The translations under genes and the position numbers were made by a program. From the NCBI RefSeq assembly GCF_001315985.1, contig NZ_BBBI01000005.1:62001-126000 (forward strand): DNA of 64,000 nt, written 5' to 3'. Below, in pieces: positions 40,980-50,464 of the stretch (position 1 is its first letter; each line of letters begins with the position of its first letter). Below the pieces are notes generated by a model that worked only from the letters and a program-made list of their open reading frames with translations, searched no databases and was not told the DNA's origin. Source of the stretch: Vulcanisaeta distributa JCM 11216 (lineage in GTDB: Archaea; Thermoproteota; Thermoprotei; Thermoproteales; Thermocladiaceae).

Positions 40980-41735
40980 TTAACTTAACCTGACTATCGT
41001 ATTAATCAATGACGCATCCCTAAGGAGACCAAGGTAATAGTAATCCTCGTTAGCCTCAATCACCACTAAATACTCACTTACCAGTAATCTCTTGAGTATC
41101 TCATTGACAATGAAGTACTGAGTGTATGACGGTCTCCTCAATTCATTATTAAGAACCCAACTCCTCAGTCCATTGTAGAAATCGGTAATTACCGCAACCA
41201 TGTGCTTTGATAATTCATTCAGCGCCTTATCAACTTCCTTATTATCCCTTAATTCATCCCTAAATAACTTAATCACAGCGCTATTGTTCATCACCTCATC
41301 GTATGCCCAGGCAACGTGGTCAAGTACATGCCTACACACGAAGTAATTATTGAAGAATCTTAATGTCCTCATTACTAAATCAATGTAATTAATAAGCAAT
41401 TGCTCCTTATTCTTAACCTTACCCATCCTCCTACCAAGGGTTAATGAACCATCCTCATGCATGTCTAAGTACTCCTTCACACGTGCCACTGAGGGGCCTA
41501 TCAGTGCCAGGTCAATTATGTATGCACTAGGAATTATTGCACCTTTCTCTATCTTAATTAATTGATCCATTGGGACCAGGTGTATCTTAACGAAAATATC
41601 AGCCCTCTCTCTAATCAATGAGTTAGGTTCAAATAGCCTAACCTTAGTTATTGCATTCTCGATAATACTATTTACTATACTGGCATTATCCACAATAATA
41701 TTTATGTAAAGTTCTTTATTAATGCTATTCCACAA
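40980..41735 (-). CDS. Hypothetical protein, tandem paralogue A
   Basis: Not recognised. 251 residues, mostly helical. It pairs with the next gene upstream: ENAITKVRLFEPNSLIRERA here matches KNAIGLVKVYGPNSRVKENA there, IFVKIHLVP matches LFIKAHIVP, and both share a middle with a large-aromatic helix (HVLDHVAWAYDEVMNNS versus NYLIWAYDKITNSN) and an end in which hydrophobic strands finish at a YYYLGL or TYVGLY motif. No catalytic motif, signal peptide or membrane helix is seen. Its start is a TTG in TTGTGGAATAGC. It lies between the proton pump and an HTH gene at the edge of the sulfate island, so a regulatory or sensor role is possible. Confidence 0.6.
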   Translation of the reverse strand: MWNSINKELYINIIVDNASIVNSIIENAITKVRLFEPNSLIRERADIFVKIHLVPMDQLIKIEKGAIIPSAYIIDLALIGPSVARVKEYLDMHEDGSLTLGRRMGKVKNKEQLLINYIDLVMRTLRFFNNYFVCRHVLDHVAWAYDEVMNNSAVIKLFRDELRDNKEVDKALNELSKHMVAVITDFYNGLRSWVLNNELRRPSYTQYFIVNEILKRLLVSEYLVVIEANEDYYYLGLLRDASLINTIVRLS

Positions 41736-41765
41736 TTTACGTGAAACATAATGTAATGGATTAAG

Positions 41766-42394
41766 CTAGTATAGACCCACATAAGTACAGTCATCACTTA
41801 CCCTCAATAATATGAGTACTGAACCATTAATAGTTCTAAGGATTTCTTCGGGTACATTATAATTTACGTATATTTGGTTTCCCATTGAATAATTAAGTAA
41901 GTTACAAGTAACTAAATTAAATAATTCATTTAACGCCTTTATAACGGCTCTCTCCTTAATTCCATAATTAGTTAATTTACTAATAAGGTTACTATTGGTT
42001 ATCTTATCATAAGCCCATATTAAGTAGTTAAGTACATCACCACAAAGGAGGTACCCACGAAACATCATTAATAGCCTTAACTCATGATTAAGGTAGGTAC
42101 TTAGTAATGTTAGGTACTCTTTCCTTACTCGTGATTTGCATGGCTTACCATCACTTAGTACTATCAATGCCCCCCCTTAATGATTAATTTACCTTCAGTA
42201 TTAATCTTAATTTTAATAGCATTATTATTGAAATCGACAAACGCATTGATTGGTACTATATGAGCCTTGATGAATAACTCAGCATTTTCTTTAACCCTAC
42301 TATTTGGACCATACACCTTGACTAGGCCTATGGCGTTCTTAACAAGTTCATTAAGTTCATTGGGCAGATTAAGCTCTATGCATTGTTTAATCAT
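41766..42394 (-). CDS. Hypothetical protein, tandem paralogue B, frame broken
   Basis: Not recognised; a diverged copy of the downstream neighbour, about 31 bases away. The N-terminal 76 residues (ELVKNAIGLVKVYGPNSRVK) and the rest (LRLLMMFRGYLLCGDVLNYL) are joined by a break at the C7 run at 42169-42175. About 208 residues. A palindrome (42404-42421) lies immediately upstream of its ATG and is shared with the HTH gene divergently transcribed from the same region. Several cysteines (GKPCKSR, YLLCGD, VTCNLL) are not conserved in the paralogue. Function unknown; no membrane segment. Confidence 0.55.
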
Positions 42395-42401
42395 TATTGC
42401 C

Positions 42402-42421
42402 TAGTCTCATAATTGTGAGAT
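42402..42421. promoter_or_regulatory. Inverted repeat TCTCA-N6-TGAGA between divergent genes
   Basis: TAGTCTCATAATTGTGAGAT sits 8 bases upstream of the paralogue B start and about 60 bases upstream of the HTH gene. It shares 17 of 20 bases with the repeat at 40813-40832. The position between divergent genes is typical of an operator for the adjacent regulator. Confidence 0.5.
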
Positions 42422-42430
42422 TTAAAATTA

Positions 42431-42457
42431 ATTCCACGTGAAATAAGCATTTTTAAT
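42431..42457 (+). promoter_or_regulatory. CACGTG-AAATAA-TATA promoter element, HTH gene
   Basis: CCACGTGAAATAAGC is followed by TATA-like ATTTTTAATT about 27 bases before the ATG at 42479. CACGTG, the RAATAA BRE-like hexamer and the TATA box follow one another as in the dsrA and dsrC promoters, which suggests that this gene belongs to the same regulon or controls it. Confidence 0.55.
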
Positions 42458-42478
42458 TTGACTATTGGGAAATCCTAG

Positions 42479-43166
42479 ATGATGCCTGGAATTAGTATTG
42501 ACATTGTGCATCTGATGATTCTAAAACTAATACTTCATGCCGTTCGTGAGAATATGAGGGATGATGCGCCAAACCCATTATGGTTGTCATTAGCTGGGCA
42601 TATTAGTAAGGCTACATTCTACAGGAAGGTCTCTGAGCTGGAGATTATGGGATTGCTTGAGAGGGTCAGTAGGAATAAGTACTTAATAAGCGTTGGTGGT
42701 TACCTAGCTCTTCTTTTTGCGTATTTCATGCATATTGGCGATATAGACCGGGATACTGCGCAGGCAGCGATTAACGCTATTAGGGGGGGTAATTGGGGGG
42801 GGTTTAGTGGGGGGGTTTGGTGATTATGAGATTGAGAGTTACGTAAGGCTACTCTACTTGAGTAGTAAGGGGGGGAGACTTAGTAATGAATTAATGGCGC
42901 TTTACCAGGAGTATCCCAGGAACGTTCTCTTCATATTACCCAGCAATCTTAAAATGGCAACCACTGATTCATTGTATGAAGAGTTAATTAATATGTATGG
43001 GGGGGATAGGAATACCGTTAATAACGCTAGGAGGGTTATTGCCAAGGCATTGATTGAGTACTTCCCCACCACGGTCATAAATGGATGTAGGGCTGTGGCG
43101 TTCATGAGCGATGGCGAAGCTAAGGTATTAGCCATGCAGTGCGGTAATGATTACATACTTAACTAA
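42479..43166 (+). CDS. Winged-helix (HTH) DNA-binding protein, candidate regulator, frame broken
   Basis: The helix-turn-helix is at residues 35-65: WLSLAGHISKATFYRKVSEL followed by MGLLERVSRNKYLISVGGYL. The rest, after a break at the G-rich stretch 42786-42817, is a probable ligand or dimerisation domain (VRLLYLSSKG, LFILPSNLKMATTD, NNARRVIAKALIEYFPTTVI). About 225 residues. Four G6-G7 runs lie in this gene. Its promoter carries the CACGTG element of the dsr genes and an adjacent palindrome, consistent with a regulator that controls itself and the island. The 3' end overlaps cbiA/dsrN by 8 bases convergently. No exact family is recognised. Confidence 0.65.
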
Positions 43167-44548
43167 GCCGCCTATCATTTAGCAATCTCCTAATGACTCT
43201 ACCAACCACGTCATACGTGTCCGGATGAATGTGCAGGTAATGGGCATATGCATTGTTTATTTGGAATCCATCAAATCCATTTACCCCCCCGCGCCCCCCC
43301 TCTCGTACTTAATGGCGAAGTCGTAATTCCCATGCAGGATTAATGAGGAGTAATGGAATTCGTGACCCATTATTACAGTGCCGGCATCACCAATAATGGA
43401 GTCCCTAATTATCCTGGCCTTTGCGTAGCCGTACCAAACAGGTCTTTTGCGCATTATCGTTACAGCGTCTATGGCGCCTACCATCTCGTACTCCTCATTA
43501 TTGTAGACTATCGAGTTCGTCAGGTACATCAAACCACCGCACTCAGCATATAGGTACTTCCCTGAATCTATGAATCTACGTACATCAGCCCTAAGCGCCC
43601 TATTCCTCTCAAGGTATTCCCCATAAACCTCAGGAAAACCACCACCAATTAATAACAGGTCTACGTCGCCAAGTCCCTGATCAACCTCTGGGTCAATAAA
43701 CTTAATATTATTCGTGAAGGACTGTATCCTCTCTATCATCTCTGGGTAATAGAATGTAAACACCCTCCCACTTAATATGCCTACCCTTAATTCGTTGCGA
43801 ACAATGTTAGACGTCTCGGGACTTACGTCATCCCTTACGTTAAGAGGTTCTGAGTACTCCCTGGCTACCTTAATGACCTTGTTAACATCTATAAAATTCG
43901 ACGCTTCATTAAATACATCAACTAAGCGTTGCCTATTGATCTCCTCAGCATGTATCAGCCCCCCCAGGTGCCTATACTGCATTATATCCTCAATGTCATC
44001 ACTCCTTGGTACATAACCGAGGAACTCCAAGCCCTCACTCTCCACGGCAACCCTCAATTTATCAATCTGCCTCGGCGTAGTATTGGTAACTATGGCGCCC
44101 ACGATCTTCACCTCACGATCAAAATCCCTCAACCCCCCCTAATTATCGCCCTCACAGTCCTATTAATCCTCTCCCCCCCATTAATGACAAACACAATGGG
44201 CGCCCTGAGCAGCTTAGCTATTTGGGCGGTGCTACCCACCTCACTGATACCATCAACGCTATCGTAAAGCCCTGATACACCTTCGATGATAGCGATGTCT
44301 GAGTTCAGGGAATACCTATAAAACCTCGTTACTACCTTATCACCCATCAGCACGTAGTCCAGGTTCCTACTTGGCGCATTCACAATTACTGAGTGGTAGC
44401 TTGGATCTATGTAGTCAGGACCAACCTTAAACATGGATACCTTAAGCCCTGCCTTAATTAAAGCGTAAGCCAATGCTAGGGTTACTGCGGTCTTACCATT
44501 CTTACCCTTATATGAAGCCACGACAAGCCTAGGCACTGTCACCTCCAT
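43159..44548 (-). CDS. dsrN: CbiA/DsrN-type amidase (cobyrinate a,c-diamide synthase family), frame broken
   Basis: ATP- and glutamine-dependent amidase. The N-terminal P-loop-like SYKGKNGKTAVTLALAYAL, MFKVGPDYIDPSYHSV and EGVSGLYDSVDG are standard CbiA motifs. The C-terminal GATase domain has YAECGGLMYL with the Cys nucleophile and MGHEFHYSSL with the His. Breaks are at 44132-44138 and 43285-43305 (runs); the true end is VGRVIRRLLNDRRLS at TAA 43159. About 463 residues. It overlaps the SUMT gene, and no corrin-ring genes are near. With dsrAB close by, the likely product is siroheme amide, as for DsrN. Symbol by context, not by proof. Confidence 0.8.
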
Positions 44549-44553
44549 GCCTA

Positions 44554-45185
44554 TCACGCCTCAATATGAAGATGAGTGATGGGGGCCTTCACATCATCAA
44601 TGTCAGAGCCATTATTGAGTCTATGAAACTCCTCGTCTGGGTATGTAACCCTACTAACTATTAAAACCTCGTGATCACCATCTAATTTACTAATTAATTC
44701 CTTAATCATCCTCGTGCCCATGAAGACGACCTTAACGTCAGCCTTAACATCGTAGTCAATGTCTGGATACGCCATCAACGCAACCACACCCCCCCTCAAT
44801 TCAACCATGTACTTGGCTGCGGCTGCCGTAAAACTACTGACCCCCCCCGGCACTATTTCACAGGGAACACCATTACGTAGGGCATCCCTGCAAATCTCAA
44901 TTCCCCTGCCAAATATTACTGGGTCACCATTCTTGAGGAAGACCACGTTAAGTCCTTTCCTGCTAATTCTATCGCCTTAATTACGTACTCCCTATGCGCA
45001 TCGCCTCTTACATGTCCCATGAATATCTTCCTGGCATTCGGCGCATACATGCTTATTATCTCCTCATTAACTAAGGAACCGTAAAACACAACGTCAGCCC
45101 TCCTCAATACCTTAATAGCCTTCACGGTAATAAGCTCGGGATCCCAAGGACCTGCACCAACAACGTAAATCGGGATAATAATCAC
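44554..45185 (-). CDS. cobA: Uroporphyrinogen-III C-methyltransferase (SUMT), frame broken
   Basis: Makes precorrin-2, the siroheme precursor, using S-adenosylmethionine. N-terminal [20 protein letters not shown]-like glycine loop, [15 protein letters not shown], then after a lost G near 44950 [20 protein letters not shown] (the GDP-x-x-FGRG signature that separates SUMT from CbiF) and [10 protein letters not shown], here with an extra Gly from a C8 run at 44841. About 211 residues, slightly short but complete. The promoter has the CATGTG-N-AATAACC element about 50 bases from the start. Translationally coupled to the CbiA-type amidase. Confidence 0.87.
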
Positions 45186-45220
45186 CTATTACTTAACCTA
45201 TTGGTTTATGGTAATTAAAT

Positions 45221-45240
45221 AATGGTTATTACACATGGCA
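45221..45240 (-). promoter_or_regulatory. CATGTG-AATAACC promoter element, siroheme operon
   Basis: On the minus strand GCCATGTGTAATAACCATTA, then TATTTAATTA as the TATA region, about 50 bases upstream of the SUMT ATG. CATGTGTAATAACC differs from dsrA CACGTGGAATAACC at two positions. Confidence 0.6.
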
Positions 45241-45254
45241 TGTAAAATCCCAGG

Positions 45255-46049
45255 TTATTCTAAAATACGAATCTTCCTCAATTCCTTAATTTCACGTAGT
45301 AAAACACAATCATGGCAATCACTTGGTATTCGCATACCCATGCATGATTTTCCGCAAAGCCTGCACATGTAAACATACATGTTACCATCAAGGCCTATAT
45401 TAATCACGAATTTATCATTACCAATTAGGATTGATGATTTCGTAATTATACCGCCATCAATAATTAACCTATTAATTAAATAATGCATCGCTATGTTAAT
45501 TATATCATTAAGTAGATCGTACCTAATTAATGACTTTAATTGATCTCTACGCTCGAGTATTATCATCATGACTGTTCTGGGGTCATCAATTACTCTCATA
45601 ATACTGCCATCAATGCTTATCAACGCAGGTAACACATTTATTATCTTCATGACCCTTTGACAACAATAACTCCTTAGATGCCATTTTTGACATAGCTTAT
45701 TAAAAATCATACCTTCATCGTCAACGCAATTGAGGGCCAGACACGTCAATAGGCCCTTAACCGTTGATACGTACATATTTCTCTCACTATTGACTTCACC
45801 AATACTTAATGACCTTATTAGCCCATATTGAATCATTTTCCTAGCCTTCTTGTAAACCGTTGAGATGGCAAACCTCGTATTCTTGGAAATCCTGTATAAC
45901 GTCACTGGTTCGTTATAAATAATATAAGCCAATAGATCCTTGGTGGTATCGTCAATATCCATCTCGGACTGGAGACGCTGCCGTAGTAATCGAATAGTAT
46001 TAACGTGATCATCACTAATTATAGGTCTATTCATCAACATAGTGTTCAT
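45255..46049 (-). CDS. HTH protein with C-terminal Cys cluster, candidate sulfate-island regulator 1
   Basis: Not a family I can name. 264 residues. The winged-helix N-domain is ITLYRIS-like (VTLYRISKNTRFAISTVYKK) with AYIIYNE before it; a middle helical domain has VKGLLTCLALNCVDDEG. The C-terminal Cys cluster is CRLCGKSC, then CHDC 7 residues on, presumably zinc or Fe-S binding. It is paralogous to the gene at 52033-52819 throughout, including TVKGLLTCLA and CRLC. The two flank the sat-apr operon. An inverted repeat TGCATAAAATGCA lies 42-56 bases upstream of the ATG, just above the TATA box, and an almost identical one lies at the paralogue. A redox- or sulfur-sensing regulator is a reasonable inference. 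Confidence 0.65.
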   Translation of the reverse strand: MNTMLMNRPIISDDHVNTIRLLRQRLQSEMDIDDTTKDLLAYIIYNEPVTLYRISKNTRFAISTVYKKARKMIQYGLIRSLSIGEVNSERNMYVSTVKGLLTCLALNCVDDEGMIFNKLCQKWHLRSYCCQRVMKIINVLPALISIDGSIMRVIDDPRTVMMIILERRDQLKSLIRYDLLNDIINIAMHYLINRLIIDGGIITKSSILIGNDKFVINIGLDGNMYVYMCRLCGKSCMGMRIPSDCHDCVLLREIKELRKIRILE

Positions 46050-46083
46050 CAGTTACGTATATATTCAGATGAATAAATATGAT

Positions 46084-46105
46084 TTGATCAGTGCATAAAA
46101 TGCAT
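46084..46105 (-). promoter_or_regulatory. TGCA-N5-TGCA operator candidate, regulator 1
   Basis: Plus-strand bases TTGATCAGTGCATAAAATGC followed by AT. The core TGCATAAAATGCA is an inverted repeat placed immediately upstream of the TATA region CATATTTATTC. 19 of 22 bases agree with the site at 52856-52877 upstream of the paralogous gene, suggesting auto- or cross-regulation. Confidence 0.6.
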
Positions 46106-46143
46106 TAAATAAAATCCCTTATAAATAAAGGGCGTATCTCTAT

Positions 46144-46725
46144 TTAAGGATTCTTCTTAGTATTTAATATGCACGTCATTACATCTACCGTGACATTAAC
46201 ATTATCGACAAACGAATTACTCACCTCAACTAAGTAGAGGCCCGGGTCAAACCTTTGGGACCACATCACGTTATTCACGTCAAAGTAACCAACGAGTATT
46301 ACATCCTCTGCGTAATACGCATTATCACTTATGAGCTCGCCAACTCTCTTTATTAATAGGGTTACGTTGCCTAACTGCGTTAATACTGTAATTAATGAAA
46401 CACCAATGAAGTCCCTGGGTACCATTATTGGGCAGTAAATAGATTCATGCCTACGTAATTGAAACCCAACCAATCTACATGAACTAATCATCGATAAAAA
46501 CCGCCTAATATCCTCCATACCCAATGCAGCAAGCGGAGTTTCGGAAAGGACCTGGGCAATTAACCTGGCAACCTCCTTAGCCTGACCTAACGGTATGCGC
46601 CTCTTCCTCAATTCGCTTATGCACATTTTAACCTTATCAATTTGCTCATCGGTAACATTAATACCTCGATCTCTAAGCTCCTCCCTTAGTGTCTTAATGA
46701 CCTCTTCCTCGTAGTTATGAAGCAT
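46144..46725 (-). CDS. Hypothetical protein in the sulfate island
   Basis: Not recognised. 193 residues in one frame. The N-terminal half is helical and charged (EVIKTLREELRDRGINVTDE, QAKEVARLIAQVLSETPLAA), the C-terminal half more strand-like (LVGYFDVNNVMWSQRFDPGL, VNVTVDVMTCIL). It has no membrane helix and one Cys near the middle (SSCRLVG) and one in CPIMVPRD. It lies between regulator 1 and the small sat-operon gene with AT-rich flanks, and has no obvious sulfate-type promoter element. The context suggests but does not show an accessory role in sulfate metabolism. Confidence 0.55.
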   Translation of the reverse strand: MLHNYEEEVIKTLREELRDRGINVTDEQIDKVKMCISELRKRRIPLGQAKEVARLIAQVLSETPLAALGMEDIRRFLSMISSCRLVGFQLRRHESIYCPIMVPRDFIGVSLITVLTQLGNVTLLIKRVGELISDNAYYAEDVILVGYFDVNNVMWSQRFDPGLYLVEVSNSFVDNVNVTVDVMTCILNTKKNP

Positions 46726-46781
46726 AGGTAAGACCTTATAATGAAAATATTTCTATTTTTAATAAGACCAAGGTACTCTTC

Positions 46782-47160
46782 TTACTTCTCTTCAGGCAAT
46801 ATAGGTGGTGGTAAGTACTCCTCCTCCTTAGCAGATAACTCCTTAATCCTGCCTAGTCTCTCAGGCTTCAATAATTCATCGAAGACCTCCCTACCAACAC
46901 TTTTCAACTGAGCAATAACCTCAAAGAGCTCCCTCTTAAAGGCCACAGGCGTCTCCTCAATGAAGCCCCTGGCGTCAATCCTAGCCCTTGGGAATTCCTT
47001 CAAGATCCTCTGGGCAACGTCGTCGGGGGGGACCTCAAGTTCAATTACCTTAAGATAGCCACCGTATAAATCCTTAACCAACTTCTCCAGAGGCGTCCCC
47101 CCTTATCCTCTCGAGTCTCGCCTTATCCAGTATCACGGAGATCTTATAGGGCATGCCCAT
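46782..47160 (-). CDS. Small hypothetical protein at the end of the apr-sat operon, frame broken
   Basis: Not recognised with certainty. From ATG 47160: MGMPYKISVILDKARLERIR, GTPLEKLVKDLYGG, LKVIELEVPPDDVAQRILKE, ending EEEYLPPPILPEEK. About 126 residues, soluble. Translation is coupled to sat by a shared ATGA, and the frame breaks at 47097-47102 (G6 for G5). I recall that the sat-apr cluster of Archaeoglobus also carries a small unassigned ORF, which makes an accessory function in APS chemistry conceivable; I cannot verify homology here. No cysteine-rich motif is present, so an electron-carrier role looks unlikely. Confidence 0.6.
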
Positions 47161-48542
47161 CACCTCCTCAACGGCACCTCCATTGGTGGTACATCAATCT
47201 CGAGCTCCCTCTCCTTTAACTCAAGGTACTTCTTATTAACGAATGGGTAGCCGTAGACCCTCCACCACTTAACAATCACCCTATAGACCTCGGGCCTAAA
47301 GATTATTGGCGGTGGTTCAATGCCCTCAGCTATTAACCCCCTAATGAAGCTACCGCTGAACCTCTGGGCTATATCCGTGTGAGCGCACGTATCGCTATAG
47401 GTTATTTCACCGCATTTCGGGCAGTACCAGAACTCCTTGATATTGACGGGCCTTATCTTAAGACCCTTATCGAGGTCGTAAGGCGGCGCATTTAATCCGA
47501 AGCTTGGTATTCCCCCCCTCTCCCAGAGTATTTGTGTTGCGTATGGGTCGTAGTAATCACCAACGGCTGCATGGTCCCTACCAAACATGTGATGCGTGCA
47601 ACCCATGTTCTGCCTAATGATACCGTGTAATAGCGACTCGAGTGGGTTACCATACCTCATGTCCCACAGTGTGAAGGTGACTATGTGTCTCTTCGGGCTT
47701 ATGTAGCCGTACTTATTTAATGCCTCGTGGCCCTCAAGTATTGCCTCATCCACGAAGTCACCGAGTCTCTTCGCGCCGATTATGGCGTTGACGAGTATTC
47801 CATGGCACGGCTCAATATCGCTAGGTAAGCCGCGTTCTTCATCAAGTGCTCATGGCCGGTGTGTGGCACATTCCTAGTCTGGTGAGCGATCACTGTTCTC
47901 CAGCCCCCCCTCCTTTGAATCTCCTCGCGAGACTTAGCCGGTGGGTACCAGAACCTATTATACGGCTCTTTAAACACGGGTTCGTTAATTACGTACACCT
48001 TACCTGCCAATGCTGTGCCGGTCATACTCCTATATATCAACCAGCCGGGGTGTTTCTCATCAAACCTCTTCTTAACAACCTCGGGATTCCTCTCCGGCGT
48101 TCCAAACGTCCTATCAGCCAAGTCCTTGGGATCAAACCTCCAAATCTCCTCAACATCAAGTATTGCAAACGGTTGTCCCTTAAGCCTAAGTAATAACCTA
48201 TCACCCTCCTTAACACCAAGCTTTTTCAGATCATCCTCATTAATATCAAATATTATTGGGAATGGGAACAACCAACCATCGAGGAGTCTCCTCTCCCTAA
48301 GTACATTCTCAACCTCATTCCTAGTCATGAACCTATCCAGTGGGCTGAAGAAGCCATAGGCAATGGACATGATCTCCCTATACACGTTCCTAATGGGTAG
48401 GCCGCTCACTGGTCCCTAGTGGCCTTTATGTCGTAGGGTATCGCGCCGGCGGCCATGTTAATGGCCTTATCCCTATCCTTAATCACCGCATCCACCAGTT
48501 TTCCACCGTGTGGGGGGGTGGCATGTAGACCTTGAGACTCAT
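47160..48542 (-). CDS. sat: Sulfate adenylyltransferase (ATP sulfurylase), frame broken
   Basis: Activates sulfate to APS, the first step of dissimilatory sulfate reduction. From ATG 48542: MSLKVYMPPPHGGKLVDAV, then IPYDIKATRDQ. After breaks at 48510 (C7 for C5) and 48412 (G lost) come MSIAYGFFSPLDRFM, HQTRNVPHTGHEHLMKNAAY (the QTRN and HxGH nucleotide motifs) and, after a break near 47775, GRDHAAVGDYYDPYAT. The zinc-type cysteines YCPKCGEITYSDTCAH are characteristic of dissimilatory Sat. About 455 residues. It lies between aprA and a small downstream ORF in one transcript. Confidence 0.95.
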
Positions 48543-48552
48543 ACCGACCACC

Positions 48553-50460
48553 TCATGGGAACTCTATTATGTGAATCACGGGCACCTTCCATAACTCCCA
48601 CTGCCCAGTCTTTGCATCGTACCTTGAGTTAACGAATACGTGCCAATTCTCATCATCCAGCGCTGGGTAGTCCGCCCTAACGTAGTAACCAGGCCACCTG
48701 GTCTCCTTCCTAAACAGCATGTGCCTAATCACGGCCTCTGCAGTCAATATCCTATGCCAAAGCTCCCAAACCCTCATTAACTCGTGCCAGTCCTGGGCCG
48801 CTGCGTAATTCGCGAAGTCCTCCTTAAGGAACTGCAGCAGTTCCAGTGCCCTATTAAGCATCCACTCATTGGTTATGTACATTGTTGACCAACCACCTGC
48901 GTACTCATCCATGATCTTCTGAAGCCTAAACAAGCCCTGCTTCCAGTACATCTTAGTTGGGTCTATTGGGTGCATGTAGCTTGGTCCAGTGACAACGCTG
49001 TACTTACCCTTCTGGTAATGTTCTAGTGGTTCCATTACCTTGGCTATTAATGAATCGACCTGCGCCTTATCCACCTCAACCTTCTCATCACTGTGATCCA
49101 TCACGTATAATACGGCGGACTTACCCGCCAACCTGCCCTCAGTAAATGAACCACTACTAAACTTATGCGGATTAGCACCGCATGCATCACCTGCGCAGAA
49201 TAAGCCGTCCAACGTTGTCATCCTATTATAACCCCAGTAATACTGGTATCCTCTATCGTCAGGTAAACCCTCGATCTTCCTGGGCGCCAGATCCTCAGGG
49301 CCGCTGGACCATGCACCGCACTCAGTGGCGTGGCTACCCATCACGTAGGGTTCCGTGGTAATTACCTCATAGGGCCTATCGGCAGGTTCATGGTTCTGCC
49401 CAGCCATATGACTACCTGGCTTATGGTCATGTCCAGGAAGTCCTCATACGCTATGGCCTCACTCTCCGTACCCTTCTTAACGGTCTCGTCAGTCCTCATG
49501 AGGCTTGGCCCACGGCCAGCCATCCACTCAAGGCGTTGAGCGAATACCCTAAGTGTTGTTGGAGTAATGGGTAAGTCTACGTACTTACCTTTACCGCTGT
49601 ATAGCTTCCTTATCTCATCGACATGGGGGCTTCCAGAAGTCCTGGCCATACGCATTGCTGATCCTCGTCTTAAGCAATAACTGATAAGCACCAACAGGTC
49701 CATAGCCGTCCTTAAATCTTGGTACCACAAACCTGGCCTCCATCATCGTCATCACAGCGCCAGCCTCAATCAACATGCCGTAGGATGATGCCGAGGACCA
49801 CGGCGGATACCAACTCCTGCCAAGTCCCTCACCCTGGGACCTAGGCCTATAAATCTGTGAGCCACCACCTGCGGCTAGTATGGTTGCCCTTGCCTTGAAT
49901 ACGTAAAATGTGCCGTCATTAACGTTAAAGCCTATGGCGCCAACAACCCTATTGGGGTTGCCAGGGCTCTTAAGCAGGTGCGTAACCATTACCCTATTAA
50001 ATATGTTCTCATCACCAAGGGCCTTCCTGGCTGCCTCAGCAACTATCGGCTTGTAGGACTCACCATGAATCATTATTTGCCACTTACCCTCCCTAACATA
50101 GCACCCAGTCTTTGGCTCGGGCCATATTGGTAGTCCCCCCCACTCATCGAATAGGTGGACTGTTGAGTCAACATGTCTCGCATAGTCGTAAACTAGGTCC
50201 TCCCTCACAATACCCATTAAGTCACCCCTGACGTACTTAACGTAGTCCTCAACCGTGTTTTCCTTGCACTTAAGGCCAAGGTACGTGTTTATTGCCGATA
50301 GTCCCATCGCCACCGCACCGCTCCTATTAATATTCGCCTTCTCAGCCAATACAATCCTACAGTTCCTGCACCAATACCTGGCCTCCCAAGCGGCTCCACT
50401 GCCGGCCATCCCACCGCCGATTATTAGGATGTCCGCATCCACATACCTAACCCTCGTCAT
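48553..50460 (-). CDS. aprA: Adenylylsulfate reductase alpha subunit, frame broken
   Basis: FAD subunit reducing APS to sulfite and AMP. It opens with the dinucleotide-binding ILIIGGGMAGSGAAWEARYW, then the family motif EKANINRSGAVAMGLSAINT, DEWGGLPIW, and ATILAAGGGSQIYRPR. Breaks near 49625 and 49400 interrupt IRKLYSGKGKYVDLPITP and the region before TEPYVMGSHATECGAWSSGP, DGLFCAGDACGANPHKFSSG and the C-terminal helices. About 635 residues. Followed by sat, preceded by aprB with 5 bases between. Together with aprB, the membrane gene and sat, it forms one operon. Confidence 0.95.
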
Positions 50461-50464
50461 ATTC

